From contig UQCV01000035.1 of assembly GCA_900539665.1 (NCBI GenBank), forward strand, positions 1-24,123: a stretch of DNA of 24,123 nt, read 5' to 3'. This document shows, piece by piece, positions 1-8,002 of this stretch. A program made the translations under genes and the position numbers. The notes beneath the pieces are model-generated. The model saw only the letters and a program-made list of their open reading frames with translations. It was not told the origin of the DNA and ran no database searches. Position 1 is the stretch's first letter; each line of letters starts with the position of its first letter. The stretch is from an uncultured Succinivibrionaceae bacterium (GTDB taxonomy: Bacteria; Pseudomonadota; Gammaproteobacteria; Enterobacterales; Succinivibrionaceae).

Positions 1-110
1 GAAGGAAATCAATGATGATTGGATATCTAGAAAATATATCAACATGGATTTATAGCAACAAATAGCGGTGGATTAGATATTTTACAAGAAAACTAAATTA
101 CACCAACAAT

Positions 111-474
111 ATGGACTTGACTTCTAAAGCTAATGCTTGCAAAGAAAGCAAGAAAGTCGCAAAAGAAGAAAAAGCTCAAGCTTGTGATGAAGTTTCTGTA
201 GCCCAAGATGCCAAAGTCGAAGCGCCAAAAGAAGAAACTGCCAAAGCAGTCGCTCCAAAAACTACTGAAGTAGAAAGGAAGGCCCCAAGCAAGGCCACAG
301 CTAAAGCTCCTACTAAAGAAACCTCCGCTCCTAAAGCTACCGCCACTAGAAAAAGCGTGAGCGCTCAGGCGGTAACTCGCGATGATGACGTGCCTGAAGC
401 GAATTTGAGCTCAAATCTTAAATCCGCCACTTCCAGGGAAAACCACCCGTAAAAAGCGTATTCCGGAAGCTTAA
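111..474 (+). pseudogene. Lys/Ala-rich protein tail, probably frameshifted
   Basis: Frame 3 is open from ATG 111 to a TAA at 450-452 (113 residues) and is dominated by Lys, Ala, Glu, Thr and Pro, as in disordered basic tails of nucleic-acid-binding proteins. No ribosome binding site precedes the ATG. Frame 1, open from 409, continues past that stop and ends with the basic peptide GKTTRKKRIPEA before a TAA at 472-474. Such an end is more typical of these tails than the frame-3 end (ATSRENHP). I infer a one-base frameshift between 409 and 450 in a decayed 3' gene fragment. It could instead be a small intact gene with a weak start. No function can be assigned. Confidence 0.45.
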
Positions 475-516
475 GATGGCGCGAACTTAAAAGTTCAATA
501 TAGACAGTGAAAAGTC

Positions 517-558
517 AAACGACTGGACCTTAAATGAAAATTTAGCCAGTCGTTTTTT
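517..558 (+). terminator. Intrinsic terminator
   Basis: Perfect 10-bp arms AAACGACTGG (517-526) and CCAGTCGTTT (546-555) are followed by a run of T. The 19-nt loop contains a further pairing, TAAAT/ATTTA around GAAA. It ends transcription coming from the Lys/Ala-rich fragment on its left. The minus-strand reading also has T-rich sequence after the stem, so it may act in both directions. Confidence 0.8.
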
Positions 559-711
559 GGGGTTAATTTTTAGGGCTCTTCGTGCATATGTGTTGCTAAA
601 TTGGCTCTTTTACCCACAGATATGCACGATGACTCAAAAAATGTTGCAACCTGCTTGACACTAACCGCTTTGGTTTTAGTACATTCTAGGTTTAAGTTCA
701 CTATAAGTTTT

Positions 712-774
712 AGTTTTTGCTCAAGCTTTGGTTTTTGCTCAAGCTTTAGTTTTTGCTCAAGCTTTAGTTTTTGC
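712..774. repeat. 18-bp tandem repeat, 3.5 copies
   Basis: The unit AGTTTTTGCTCAAGCTTT occurs at 712-729, 730-747 (first base G) and 748-765, followed by half a unit at 766-774. Read on the minus strand each unit gives Ala-Lys-Thr-Lys-Ala followed by TGA. Read on the plus strand it gives Phe/Cys/Ser-rich repeats in a TTG-started frame with no ribosome binding site. Neither strand looks like a functional gene, so this is treated as a minisatellite. Confidence 0.8.
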
Positions 775-809
775 TTTTACTTTGGCTTTAGCAAGAATTA
801 AGTTCGCTT

Positions 810-1895
810 TTACCTAAAACTTAGCCACCAGTGTTTTAAATCAATCCATAAAACCTGCACCCAAACAGAAATTTTTTGGCCCACGTCCATGAGATAGGAC
901 TTAACAGTCGAAAAATTATCCAAAAAGTCATAGTACACATCAAACAGCTCAGGTTGACCATGTTTAAAGGCGTAATAAACCAAAGCCCCCCAAAGTGTAA
1001 TGCCGAGCATCAAAGCCCAAAGCGTACCTACTTTTAAGTATCCTTTAGCAAAGAATAACCAAGCGCGGGTGCGCCAATCTTTGGCCTGATTTGATACGAA
1101 TTTCGAGTTCATCTCAAAATAAACTAAAGCCGCGATCTTAACGATGCTGCGCACTACATAAATTGAGCTTAGAGACAGGACGAGTATTATAAGCGGAAAA
1201 CCTGCGAAACCTAACATATCAAGCAGGAGTTCTAATACATAAAAGGTACCTACGACGGCTAAAGCGCCACATAAGATATAAAGCCAAGTAAAACGGCGTA
1301 AGATTTTTGTGAGCCCCAAAGTTACTTCATGTGGCCGTATTTCAATAAACATTTTTTCAGCCACTAAATCCGGAACTAAAGCTAAACCTTTAGGTGTCAT
1401 AAATATTAAAGCGCGGGCGCCAGGCATACAGGCTGCATATAAGTATGGGACTTTTAATAGATCACTCGCCATATAATTGCCAGCTTCATCGACAAACATG
1501 ACTTTAACTAAGCGTTCTTGAGGATCGCATTCAAGCACCAACACTTGTAGCGCTTGCACTATGGAACCAATGCTAAGTGGTAGCCTCCGTCCTCCCATTA
1601 AAACTTGCCATCTTTTAAAGGAAGCAGGTTCAGGCGGGAGTCTGTACCATGAAATATCTAATGCTTCTGGGTTAGCCCACGCATAGAACCCTCGGCTCGG
1701 AAGTTCATCTAAGGCCACATTGGGCTTTAAAGTCACAACCCCATTTTGAGTTACTACTTGCCAAGGATGTAAACCAGACTTCAAACCTTTAGTGCAACCA
1801 TCATAAAAAGGTATATCTTGCCCTTCGAGTAGTAAACATGGTTCCGTGCGACCTAAAAAAGAAGTATCGGTTGGGTTTGGGGTTGAACTTGTCAT
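810..1895 (-). CDS. Unrecognised membrane protein, three C-terminal helices
   Basis: A 361-residue protein I cannot assign to a family. Residues 1-200 look soluble, with no signal peptide and several beta-rich stretches. Three strongly hydrophobic segments follow at about 203-226, 230-258 and 288-309, then a Trp-rich, amphipathic tail (about 340-361, ending near WWLSF). The start is ATG at 1893-1895 with AGAGGG six bases upstream, and the stop is TAA. It stands alone on the minus strand; the terminator at 517-558 is 250 bases downstream. The layout, a soluble N-terminal domain then three helices near the C-terminus, resembles the gene at 11174-12328, although no clear sequence identity is visible. 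It is probably an inner-membrane protein with a cytoplasmic sensory or scaffold domain (inference). Confidence 0.8.
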   Translation of the reverse strand: MTSSTPNPTDTSFLGRTEPCLLLEGQDIPFYDGCTKGLKSGLHPWQVVTQNGVVTLKPNVALDELPSRGFYAWANPEALDISWYRLPPEPASFKRWQVLMGGRRLPLSIGSIVQALQVLVLECDPQERLVKVMFVDEAGNYMASDLLKVPYLYAACMPGARALIFMTPKGLALVPDLVAEKMFIEIRPHEVTLGLTKILRRFTWLYILCGALAVVGTFYVLELLLDMLGFAGFPLIILVLSLSSIYVVRSIVKIAALVYFEMNSKFVSNQAKDWRTRAWLFFAKGYLKVGTLWALMLGITLWGALVYYAFKHGQPELFDVYYDFLDNFSTVKSYLMDVGQKISVWVQVLWIDLKHWWLSFR

Positions 1896-2151
1896 GGAGC
1901 GCCCTCTGTCATAGAACTCAAGTTTTTCAAATTATAGCAATAATCCTCAAGGTTCAAAGCTAAAAAAAAGAAAGAAAAAAAATCCAATCCCCAAAGAAGT
2001 TTCGCTTAAGGTTAAAGCATTATTGGCCTTATCCCTTACTTAACTAACTTTACACAAAGCGTAACTAATATTTCGTGATTGTGCCCAAAATCTTGGGATA
2101 TATAATTTTTTGTGGAGTCGGACCAATTTTCAACATTTAAAAAGCTCACAC

Positions 2152-2193
2152 CACTGACTACCACCACGGGCTTTCCCGTGGGAGCAGTCAGTG
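2152..2193. repeat. Nested hairpin, possible IS200/IS605-type end
   Basis: The outer arms CACTGACT (2152-2159) and AGTCAGTG (2186-2193) enclose the inner arms CCACGGG (2164-2170) and CCCGTGG (2175-2181) around CTTT. The CCACGGG-CTTT-CCCGTGG core resembles subterminal hairpins of IS200/IS605 elements and their solo palindromic derivatives (established for that family). No tnpA or tnpB remnant is visible nearby, so this may be a solo copy, or simply a structured RNA or terminator without a T run. Confidence 0.5.
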
Positions 2194-2532
2194 CAAGGCA
2201 ACCCTAAGCCAATTTATCTTAGCAAAACAAATATCAAAATTCTAAAAATTTAAGCTAACACACAATATTTTTACATCTTAGTATAAAACGCATGTAATTA
2301 GGCATATCATTAATTAATCGTTAGTTTTAAAATAGGGATGAGTTTGAGTCAGCAAGTTTAATACTAACTCTTAAAGACAAGATTTACCGCTTGGTTTGTA
2401 ATTATTGCTTTTTGATGTTGGGCTTTTAACTACAGCTAACTTAACCTTAAATCTCATATAAAATTTTAGAAACTAACTGATAGTAAAATAATTACTACAT
2501 AAAAAGTAAGTAAGCTTTCGCTTTCATAGACC

Positions 2533-2555
2533 AACACTAATATGCATTTAGTGTT
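2533..2555. repeat. Hairpin with 8-bp perfect arms
   Basis: AACACTAA (2533-2540) pairs with TTAGTGTT (2548-2555) around a 7-nt loop. A short T run follows within 20 bases on the plus strand. It could be a weak terminator or an operator upstream of the zinc-ribbon gene. No assignment is made. Confidence 0.4.
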
Positions 2556-2736
2556 ATGTATTTAGCTTTTTAAGGCCTAGCCTAATAATCTAGAACATTA
2601 GTACTCTAATTACCTAGTGTAATAGTGCTTGTTCTTAAGTAGCTAATCCTAAATTAGGCCATGAAAGCAAGGTTTTCCCTAACAGGTACCTCAAACTAAA
2701 GGTACTTACGTATAACAAAAACTTAGGAAAAATCAT

Positions 2737-3204
2737 ATGTTTTGTCCTCAATGCGGAAGAGAACTCCCAGACAACGCAAGTTTCTGCTCAAAATGTGGTG
2801 CCGTGATTGACTCCCAGAAAAAAGAAGAAACTTCCTCTCAATCTAACCAAAATGAACAGCAAGATTCACAGGCGCAAACCGCAGCTGTATTCACCGAAGC
2901 TCCAGCAACTGAAAATCCAGCAAACACTCTCGCTCCGAACCAATCTACGTTAACTTGTGGTATGTGGTTATTGTTTTTATTTGTCTTAGGGATTATTAAT
3001 TGCGTGCCATTTATAGGCTTCGTGTTACAAATTGTTATTTTAATTGTACTTGCCTGCATGGACAAGAAGACCTTTAAGTTTCCTGAAATAATTCCATTTG
3101 CCCGCGCATCTTTAATTTTGATGGCCATTATTACAGCAATATTCATAGTGATATTTTTATTCGTGATTATATTTACCGCCATTGGCGTAAGTATGCACCA
3201 ATAA
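2737..3204 (+). CDS. Zinc-ribbon membrane protein
   Basis: A 155-residue protein. Residues 3-20 form a zinc ribbon with two CxxC knuckles (Cys3, Cys6, Cys17, Cys20; CPQCG and CSKCG). A Gln/Ser/Thr/Pro-rich linker spans about 27-70, and two hydrophobic segments about 74-108 and 119-150. This architecture matches the many small zinc-ribbon proteins anchored in the membrane of bacteria; their role is largely unknown. The ribbon would sit in the cytoplasm (inference). The start is ATG with AGGA at about 2726-2729, a good spacing. The next gene downstream, at 3311, encodes a protein with a similar two-helix segment but no zinc ribbon. The two are probably paralogues and may be cotranscribed, ending at the terminator at 3592-3615. 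Confidence 0.85.
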   Translation: MFCPQCGRELPDNASFCSKCGAVIDSQKKEETSSQSNQNEQQDSQAQTAAVFTEAPATENPANTLAPNQSTLTCGMWLLFLFVLGIINCVPFIGFVLQIVILIVLACMDKKTFKFPEIIPFARASLILMAIITAIFIVIFLFVIIFTAIGVSMHQ

Positions 3205-3234
3205 AACAAAACAACTTAAATTAAACTAATATGA

Positions 3235-3284
3235 CTCGCGAGAACGTAAACCAAATGCAAAATTAAAAGCAAGTTCTCGAGAAC
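3235..3284. promoter_or_regulatory. GAGAAC/GTTCTC palindromes, candidate operator
   Basis: GTTCTCGAGAAC at 3273-3284 is a perfect 12-bp palindrome. A further CGAGAAC at 3239-3245, inside the palindrome CTCGCGAG (3235-3242), pairs with GTTCTCG 3273-3279. The cluster sits between the two small membrane-protein genes, just upstream of the second start. It could bind a dimeric regulator or form a hairpin in the mRNA; the sequence does not decide between them. Confidence 0.45.
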
Positions 3285-3310
3285 CTAACTTGAAACGGAA
3301 TTATTTGGAT

Positions 3311-3553
3311 ATGAATAGAGAAATGACAACCAAGGATTGGGTGATAACCCAGCTCCTTCTCCTTATCCCTATTGTAAACATTGTTTTACTTTTGATCTGG
3401 GGTTTTCAGAGTAATGAAAATTCAAAATTTTTAACCCGCAAGAGATACTGCCAAGCTTTACTTATATTTTTTGCCATCATAATTGTATTATATGCAATTG
3501 TTTTCCTTGGTATTCTTGTTTTTGGATTGTCTGTAGGTGCTATTGGCCACTAA
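3311..3553 (+). CDS. Small two-helix membrane protein
   Basis: About 80 residues, with a hydrophobic segment near residues 8-30 (LLLLIPIVNIVLLLIWGF) and a second near 49-75, separated by a short basic loop with RKRY. The pattern of an aromatic start, PIVN, WGF, then RKRYCQALLI resembles the membrane half of the zinc-ribbon protein directly upstream, so the two are probably diverged paralogues. The start is chosen as ATG 3311, which has GGA at 3297-3299; a TTG at 3290 or an ATG at 3323 is also possible. The function is unknown. A perfect hairpin terminator follows 38 bases after the stop. Confidence 0.7.
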   Translation: MNREMTTKDWVITQLLLLIPIVNIVLLLIWGFQSNENSKFLTRKRYCQALLIFFAIIIVLYAIVFLGILVFGLSVGAIGH

Positions 3554-3591
3554 CCTGTAGTTAGATGTAACCTCCTAATGTACCGTAATAT

Positions 3592-3615
3592 AAAGGCCTG
3601 TAAGAACAGGCCTTT
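3592..3615. terminator. Hairpin terminator
   Basis: AAAGGCCTGT (3592-3601) and ACAGGCCTTT (3606-3615) form a perfect 10-bp stem with loop AAGA. The T tail is only three bases plus AATCT, so termination strength is uncertain. The position after the small membrane-protein gene fits the end of that transcript. Confidence 0.75.
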
Positions 3616-3947
3616 AATCTGAACTAAATTTAACTTTAAACGTTTTCAAATGATATTATCCTCTAGCAATGCAAGCTCATGCGGCTAAGTAATATCAAGG
3701 TCAAATCTAGGTCTAGAATCTAACAAGCTTAAAACCGGATTTAAACTTAGGGCTAAACCATAAATCAAGCATTCATTCTTTCAAAACATAGCCCAGACAT
3801 CAGTTTCTTCTCAAATTGCCATCTTTCTTTTAGCGAGAACTTACAAACTTTCTTGCATCTTGCAAATTGCCCTGGTATCCTGATAACTATAGAAACAATC
3901 CGTTTGCTACGCAAAAATAAAACTGATTACTCTAAGGACAATTGTGC
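3616..3947. other. Leader region of helicase gene, no gene seen
   Basis: These 330 bases hold no convincing reading frame. They must contain the helicase promoter. A weak candidate is TTGCAT near 3853 with TATCCT about 17 bases later, but the match is poor. AAGGA at 3934-3938 is the helicase ribosome binding site. Confidence 0.4.
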
Positions 3948-6900
3948 ATGGCTACTGCAGACTTTAACGAAAGCCCTAACGCTATCCCTAAACTCAAACC
4001 TGGACTTTATGAATCCGTTTTAAACGCCGAAATTGAACAAAGTTTAAAGCAACAAGCCGCTGCTGATGTACTATTTGAAAAAATCGAAACAACAGAAGCC
4101 CCATTTATTCTCTCTAGATATTTGCGCGGAGTTCTTGAATCGACTTTAGGCCAAATGCTCACAGAAAAAACCAAGAAGGCTAAGTCAGAAACCGATAATG
4201 ATCGCACTGATACATTGGTTACTATGATAAATAAGATCATCAGCGTAATTGATGAAGAACAGCCAGGAGTAAATCTTAAAGGTAAAATCGTTTCTGAAGA
4301 ATGCAAACAATTAACCCAAGTTGGTTTTGATAACGTTGTTTCTTTAAAAGAACATCGACCACAAATAGAGCGGCCTGAAACTTCACTTTCAATAAGTAGC
4401 CTCTTTACCGGTTCCTCAGCTAATGAACCAAAAATGTTCAACGAACTACGCAAAGAGATCGCTTCTGCTGATAAAATCATTCTCCTTGTCTCTTTCATAA
4501 AAAATTCTGGTTTGCGCTTAATCTTAAAAGACCTTGAAGACTTTACGAGCAAACGCGGCAAAACCTTAGAAGTTATCACTACTACCTACATGGGAGCTAG
4601 TGACGCTAAATGTATAGTCGACTTAAACGCCCTACCAAACTCCACCGTAAAAATTTCATACGATACAGCCAAAACTAGACTCCACGCTAAGTCGTATATA
4701 TTTTTACGCGACACCGGTTTTTCAACAGCGTACATAGGATCCTCCAATATTTCTGGAGCTGCGCTTTCAACTGGCCTCGAATGGAATTTAAAAATCACCA
4801 ACCAAGATCAGCCTCAGATCTTAAAAAAAATTTTAGCTACCGTTAGCAGTTACTGGAATTCTAGCGAATTTGAAACTTATGACGAGTCGCAATACGAAAA
4901 GCTATGCCGCTGTTTAAAGCAGGAAAAAGGGCCCGATAAAATCAACCAACAAGTGTTGTTTGATATCACTCCATACACGTTCCAACAAGAAATACTAGAT
5001 GAATTAGAAACAGCGCGTGAAGTCCGAGGCGAAACCCACAATTTACTAGTCGCCGCCACTGGATGTGGTAAAACCGTAATTTCAGCTTTAGACTACCGCA
5101 ACTATTGCCGTAAAAACCCAAAACGCCAAAACAAATTATTATTCATTGCCCATCGTGAGGAAATTCTGAGCCAAAGTATTGCGACTTTTAGAAATGTGTT
5201 ACGTGATCCAAATTTTGGTGAATTACTCTCCGGAAACTACAGTCCGGAAAACGCAGAATATCTTTTTGCAACGATTCAATCGGCCAATTCGCAAGCTATA
5301 TGGGACAAACTCCCGGCTGACTATTATGATTTCATCATTATTGACGAATCTCATCACTCCGCCGCCCAATCCTACAGCAAAATTTTAGACTACTTTAAAC
5401 CACAGATTCTGTTAGGGCTTACCGCCACCCCTGAACGTATGGACGGTAATGATATCCTTAAGTATTTTAATGGCCACATCGCCGCTGAAATTCGCTTACC
5501 AGAAGCCATCGATAAAGGGCTACTTTGCCCATTCCAATATTTTGGGGTTACCGATGACATTGACCTTTCACAAATAAAATGGACGCGCAATGGATACGAA
5601 GCTAGCGAACTCGAAAACGTTTATGTCCTTAATACTGAATTAGCCCATCGCCGTCTTCTTAATATTCATCAAAACCTCTTAAAATACGTCACTGATATTT
5701 CAAAAGTACATGGCTTAGGCTTTTGTGTTTCCATTAAACACGCTACCTTCATGGCTTCTGAATTCAATAAGCTTGGTATTTCAAGCATGGCTTTAAGTAG
5801 TAAGACCAGCTTAGAGGAACGTAACCAAGTAAAACAAAAACTTAATTCAGGCGAAGTCAAATTTATCTTTGTCGTTGACCTTTACAACGAAGGGGTTGAC
5901 ATTCCAATCATTGACACGATTTTATTCTTACGTCCAACTCAATCCCTAACTGTATTTTTACAACAGTTAGGTCGTGGGCTTCGTCATGCCCCGAACAAAG
6001 ATTGTCTCACCGTACTCGATTTTATCGGGCAAGCTAACGAAAAATATAACTTCAATGATAAGTTTATGGCGTTACTCCAACGTACTAAACGCAAGAACCT
6101 AAAAGAAGAAGTAAATACAGGCTTTACCTCCTTACCTCGCGGTTGCTACATCGAACTCGAAAAGAAAGCTCAGGCTTACATCCTTAAAAACATTCAAAAG
6201 GCGATTGGCGCAAACCGGGTCTATAAGCTTATCGTTGACTTTTATAGTTGCCGCCCAGGCGTTACCCCGTCATTAACTTCGTTCTTAAACGAATCAGGGT
6301 TGACCCCAAACGAACTTTATCAAAAGAATTGTTCCTTCGCCCGCTTATGCGTTTCGGCTAATTTAATACCAGAATTCCAAGATCAAGAACAAAAGCTTAA
6401 CCTTGAAGAAAATATCTTTAGTAAAGCTTTACTCTGGATTGCGCGAATTGACTCAAGACGCTGGATTCGTTTTCTCTTAGATAAACTACTCCCAAATCTA
6501 TCACTTGCTTATATGACGCAGCTTAGTGAACTTGAGTTACGTTATCTCAAAATGTTTTGGGTAACGATCTACAAAAACAACCCTCCGTCAAATCTGAGTC
6601 AAATTTTTACCGACCTAGAAATTTTGAATCAAAACCCAGTGCTTTTAGCTGAAATCAAAGAACTTTTAACCTGGAATTACCATCACATTAAAATTGTGGA
6701 CCACGAAATCCCAGAAATAGAAAACTGTCCGCTCGATATATATTGCACCTATTCACGCGATCAATTGCTTGTAGGTCTTGGCAATGACAAGCCTCGTGAT
6801 TGTCGCGAAGGCGTTAAATACCTTGAAAATATTAATACCGACGTGCTTTTGGTTACTCTCAATAAAAGCGATAAGGATTACACACCAACTACATTGTATG

Positions 6901-7181
6901 AAGACTACTCCATCAATGAGCAATTGTTCCATTGGCAAAGTCAAAGTACAACTAGTGAAGCTTCAAAAACAGGGATGCGGTATATACAAGGCACCTCCAA
7001 AATATTGCTCTTTGTACGAGAAACCAAAAACGTTAACAATATAGCTGAATCATATAGCCTTTTGGGGCTTTGTGATTATGTAAGCCATACCGGTAGTAAA
7101 CCAATGAGCATAACTTGGAAGATGCGCCGTAATATTCCGGCTAAATTCCTCAAAAGAACTAACCAACTCCTCATTGGTTAA
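3948..7181 (+). CDS. PLD-like/SF2 helicase/DUF3427 protein
   Basis: A 1077-residue multidomain protein. After an N-terminal GLYE segment comes a phospholipase D-like nuclease domain (about 147-295) with HAK at His246 and GSSN at 264-267. A superfamily 2 helicase core follows: Walker A ATGCGKT (370-376), motif II DESHH (from 466), TATPERM (492-498), NEGVDIP (647-653) and motif VI QQLGRGLR (672-679). The C-terminal part, clearest from 927 (CPLDIYCTYSRDQL), matches the DUF3427 type. The complete order PLD-helicase-DUF3427 is a known bacterial architecture, often suspected of acting in DNA repair or phage defence but not well characterised. ATG 3948 is chosen because AAGGA lies nine bases upstream; the TTG at 3942 is too close to it. 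It is a single-gene unit ending at the terminator at 7244-7280. All key helicase motifs look intact. Confidence 0.93.
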   Translation: MATADFNESPNAIPKLKPGLYESVLNAEIEQSLKQQAAADVLFEKIETTEAPFILSRYLRGVLESTLGQMLTEKTKKAKSETDNDRTDTLVTMINKIISVIDEEQPGVNLKGKIVSEECKQLTQVGFDNVVSLKEHRPQIERPETSLSISSLFTGSSANEPKMFNELRKEIASADKIILLVSFIKNSGLRLILKDLEDFTSKRGKTLEVITTTYMGASDAKCIVDLNALPNSTVKISYDTAKTRLHAKSYIFLRDTGFSTAYIGSSNISGAALSTGLEWNLKITNQDQPQILKKILATVSSYWNSSEFETYDESQYEKLCRCLKQEKGPDKINQQVLFDITPYTFQQEILDELETAREVRGETHNLLVAATGCGKTVISALDYRNYCRKNPKRQNKLLFIAHREEILSQSIATFRNVLRDPNFGELLSGNYSPENAEYLFATIQSANSQAIWDKLPADYYDFIIIDESHHSAAQSYSKILDYFKPQILLGLTATPERMDGNDILKYFNGHIAAEIRLPEAIDKGLLCPFQYFGVTDDIDLSQIKWTRNGYEASELENVYVLNTELAHRRLLNIHQNLLKYVTDISKVHGLGFCVSIKHATFMASEFNKLGISSMALSSKTSLEERNQVKQKLNSGEVKFIFVVDLYNEGVDIPIIDTILFLRPTQSLTVFLQQLGRGLRHAPNKDCLTVLDFIGQANEKYNFNDKFMALLQRTKRKNLKEEVNTGFTSLPRGCYIELEKKAQAYILKNIQKAIGANRVYKLIVDFYSCRPGVTPSLTSFLNESGLTPNELYQKNCSFARLCVSANLIPEFQDQEQKLNLEENIFSKALLWIARIDSRRWIRFLLDKLLPNLSLAYMTQLSELELRYLKMFWVTIYKNNPPSNLSQIFTDLEILNQNPVLLAEIKELLTWNYHHIKIVDHEIPEIENCPLDIYCTYSRDQLLVGLGNDKPRDCREGVKYLENINTDVLLVTLNKSDKDYTPTTLYEDYSINEQLFHWQSQSTTSEASKTGMRYIQGTSKILLFVRETKNVNNIAESYSLLGLCDYVSHTGSKPMSITWKMRRNIPAKFLKRTNQLLIG

Positions 7182-7243
7182 AGGATCCCTCTAAAGGTAC
7201 CTTAACCTACGCCAATTAGAGCTTAGTAACTTTAAGCATTCTG

Positions 7244-7280
7244 AGCTAGATATTAGGCAATTTTAGCCTTTATCTAGCTT
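7244..7280. terminator. Shared terminator between convergent genes
   Basis: AGCTAGATA (7244-7252) pairs with TATCTAGCT (7271-7279), and AGGC (7255-7258) pairs with GCCT (7266-7269) inside it, around AATTTTA. It lies between the stops of the helicase gene and the minus-strand gene at 7312, and a T run occurs about 15 bases further on the plus strand. Probably bidirectional. Confidence 0.7.
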
Positions 7281-7311
7281 TGACTCTGACCTATTTTTTT
7301 CGTTTTTAAGC

Positions 7312-7824
7312 TTATTGTCTTTTAAAGTAAGCTTCACAATCTCCACTTGGCCTAAAGTAAGTTCTGATATAGCCTTGAGGTGATACCACAACGTAATCGC
7401 AACTACTAGAGTTAAGATATTGCATATCTCCGTCTAGCTGATATCCCTTTAAGTCAGCACTTGCTATAGTGCGCCGCGCTCCATTTAAATAAGCTTCCTG
7501 AGAATGGTATCCTAGTTCTGCCCCATGTTTTTGATAATGCTGCCTAGCTAACCTCTCGTTTTTAAAGGTATATTGCTTAAGAGCGCTATAGTCATTATCA
7601 CCTTCATAAGCAGACGTTACATCTTGATCACGAAGACTGATGCCACTATTTTCATCCGTAAAATCATCTGTCTCCGCCCAAGATTGAATTTCTACTCCCT
7701 GGCTACTTCCGCCTGAAATCTTATCGTAATTATTGTCAGGATAGTCGATATAAATCTGCTTTAGAAATAAGATTAAAGCCCCAACAGCACAAACGGCTAT
7801 ACCTTTATAGCTTAGCTTTTGCAT
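7312..7824 (-). CDS. Exported protein with BECR-like RNase toxin-type domain
   Basis: A 170-residue protein with one N-terminal hydrophobic segment (about 8-24), either an uncleaved anchor or a signal peptide, then an acidic linker (about 28-80). The C-terminal domain (about 84-170) carries TFKN, HYQKHG with His96 and His100, an alanine helix, DGDMQYL, then VVVSPQGYIRTYF (Arg154) and a closing AYFKRQ. From memory this pattern (HxxKHG, VV.. G.IRTYF.P) recurs at the C-termini of bacterial secreted proteins related to BECR-fold ribonuclease toxins; that link is inference. Cys142 and Cys163 could form a disulfide outside the cytoplasm. GAGGA lies just upstream of the ATG. No immunity gene is seen next to it. 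It is convergent with the helicase gene. Confidence 0.7.
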   Translation of the reverse strand: MQKLSYKGIAVCAVGALILFLKQIYIDYPDNNYDKISGGSSQGVEIQSWAETDDFTDENSGISLRDQDVTSAYEGDNDYSALKQYTFKNERLARQHYQKHGAELGYHSQEAYLNGARRTIASADLKGYQLDGDMQYLNSSSCDYVVVSPQGYIRTYFRPSGDCEAYFKRQ

Positions 7825-8002
7825 AATATCCTCATTACACGTAACAGCTCGAAAAGCTCTTGTTATATCAGCTTTTATTATTTAAGCGCCTTTAAGGATT
7901 ATAGCCTATTCTTGCAATTTTTAAAGATTAAGCTTTAAGCAGCAAGGAAAAATGGAAGAAGCATTGCGCCGAAGATTTCGAGTGGTAAATACATTAAACA
8001 GA

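Larger units (their letters stand above)
1896..2736. other. Long AT-rich intergenic region
   Basis: No convincing gene lies in these 840 bases. They contain a nested hairpin at 2152-2193 and an 8-bp-arm hairpin at 2533-2555 (AACACTAA, loop TATGCAT, TTAGTGTT), both listed separately. The sequence is otherwise AT-rich with many stops in all frames. Near-repeated GGTAC motifs at about 2685-2706 precede the zinc-ribbon gene. Confidence 0.6.

Noticed and set aside
1..96. Short open frames at the window start that could be the 3' end of a gene (frames 1 and 2, e.g. ending HGFIATNSGGLDILQEN)
   Set aside because: The visible pieces are under 25 codons and would need a frameshift to join. No family can be recognised.
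601..801. 66-codon TTG frame rich in Phe, Cys and Ser
   Set aside because: It is generated by the 18-bp repeat, starts at TTG without a ribosome binding site and resembles no protein.
2838..3209. Minus-strand frame opposite the zinc-ribbon gene
   Set aside because: It is the shadow of a well-supported plus-strand gene with CxxC motifs and a ribosome binding site.
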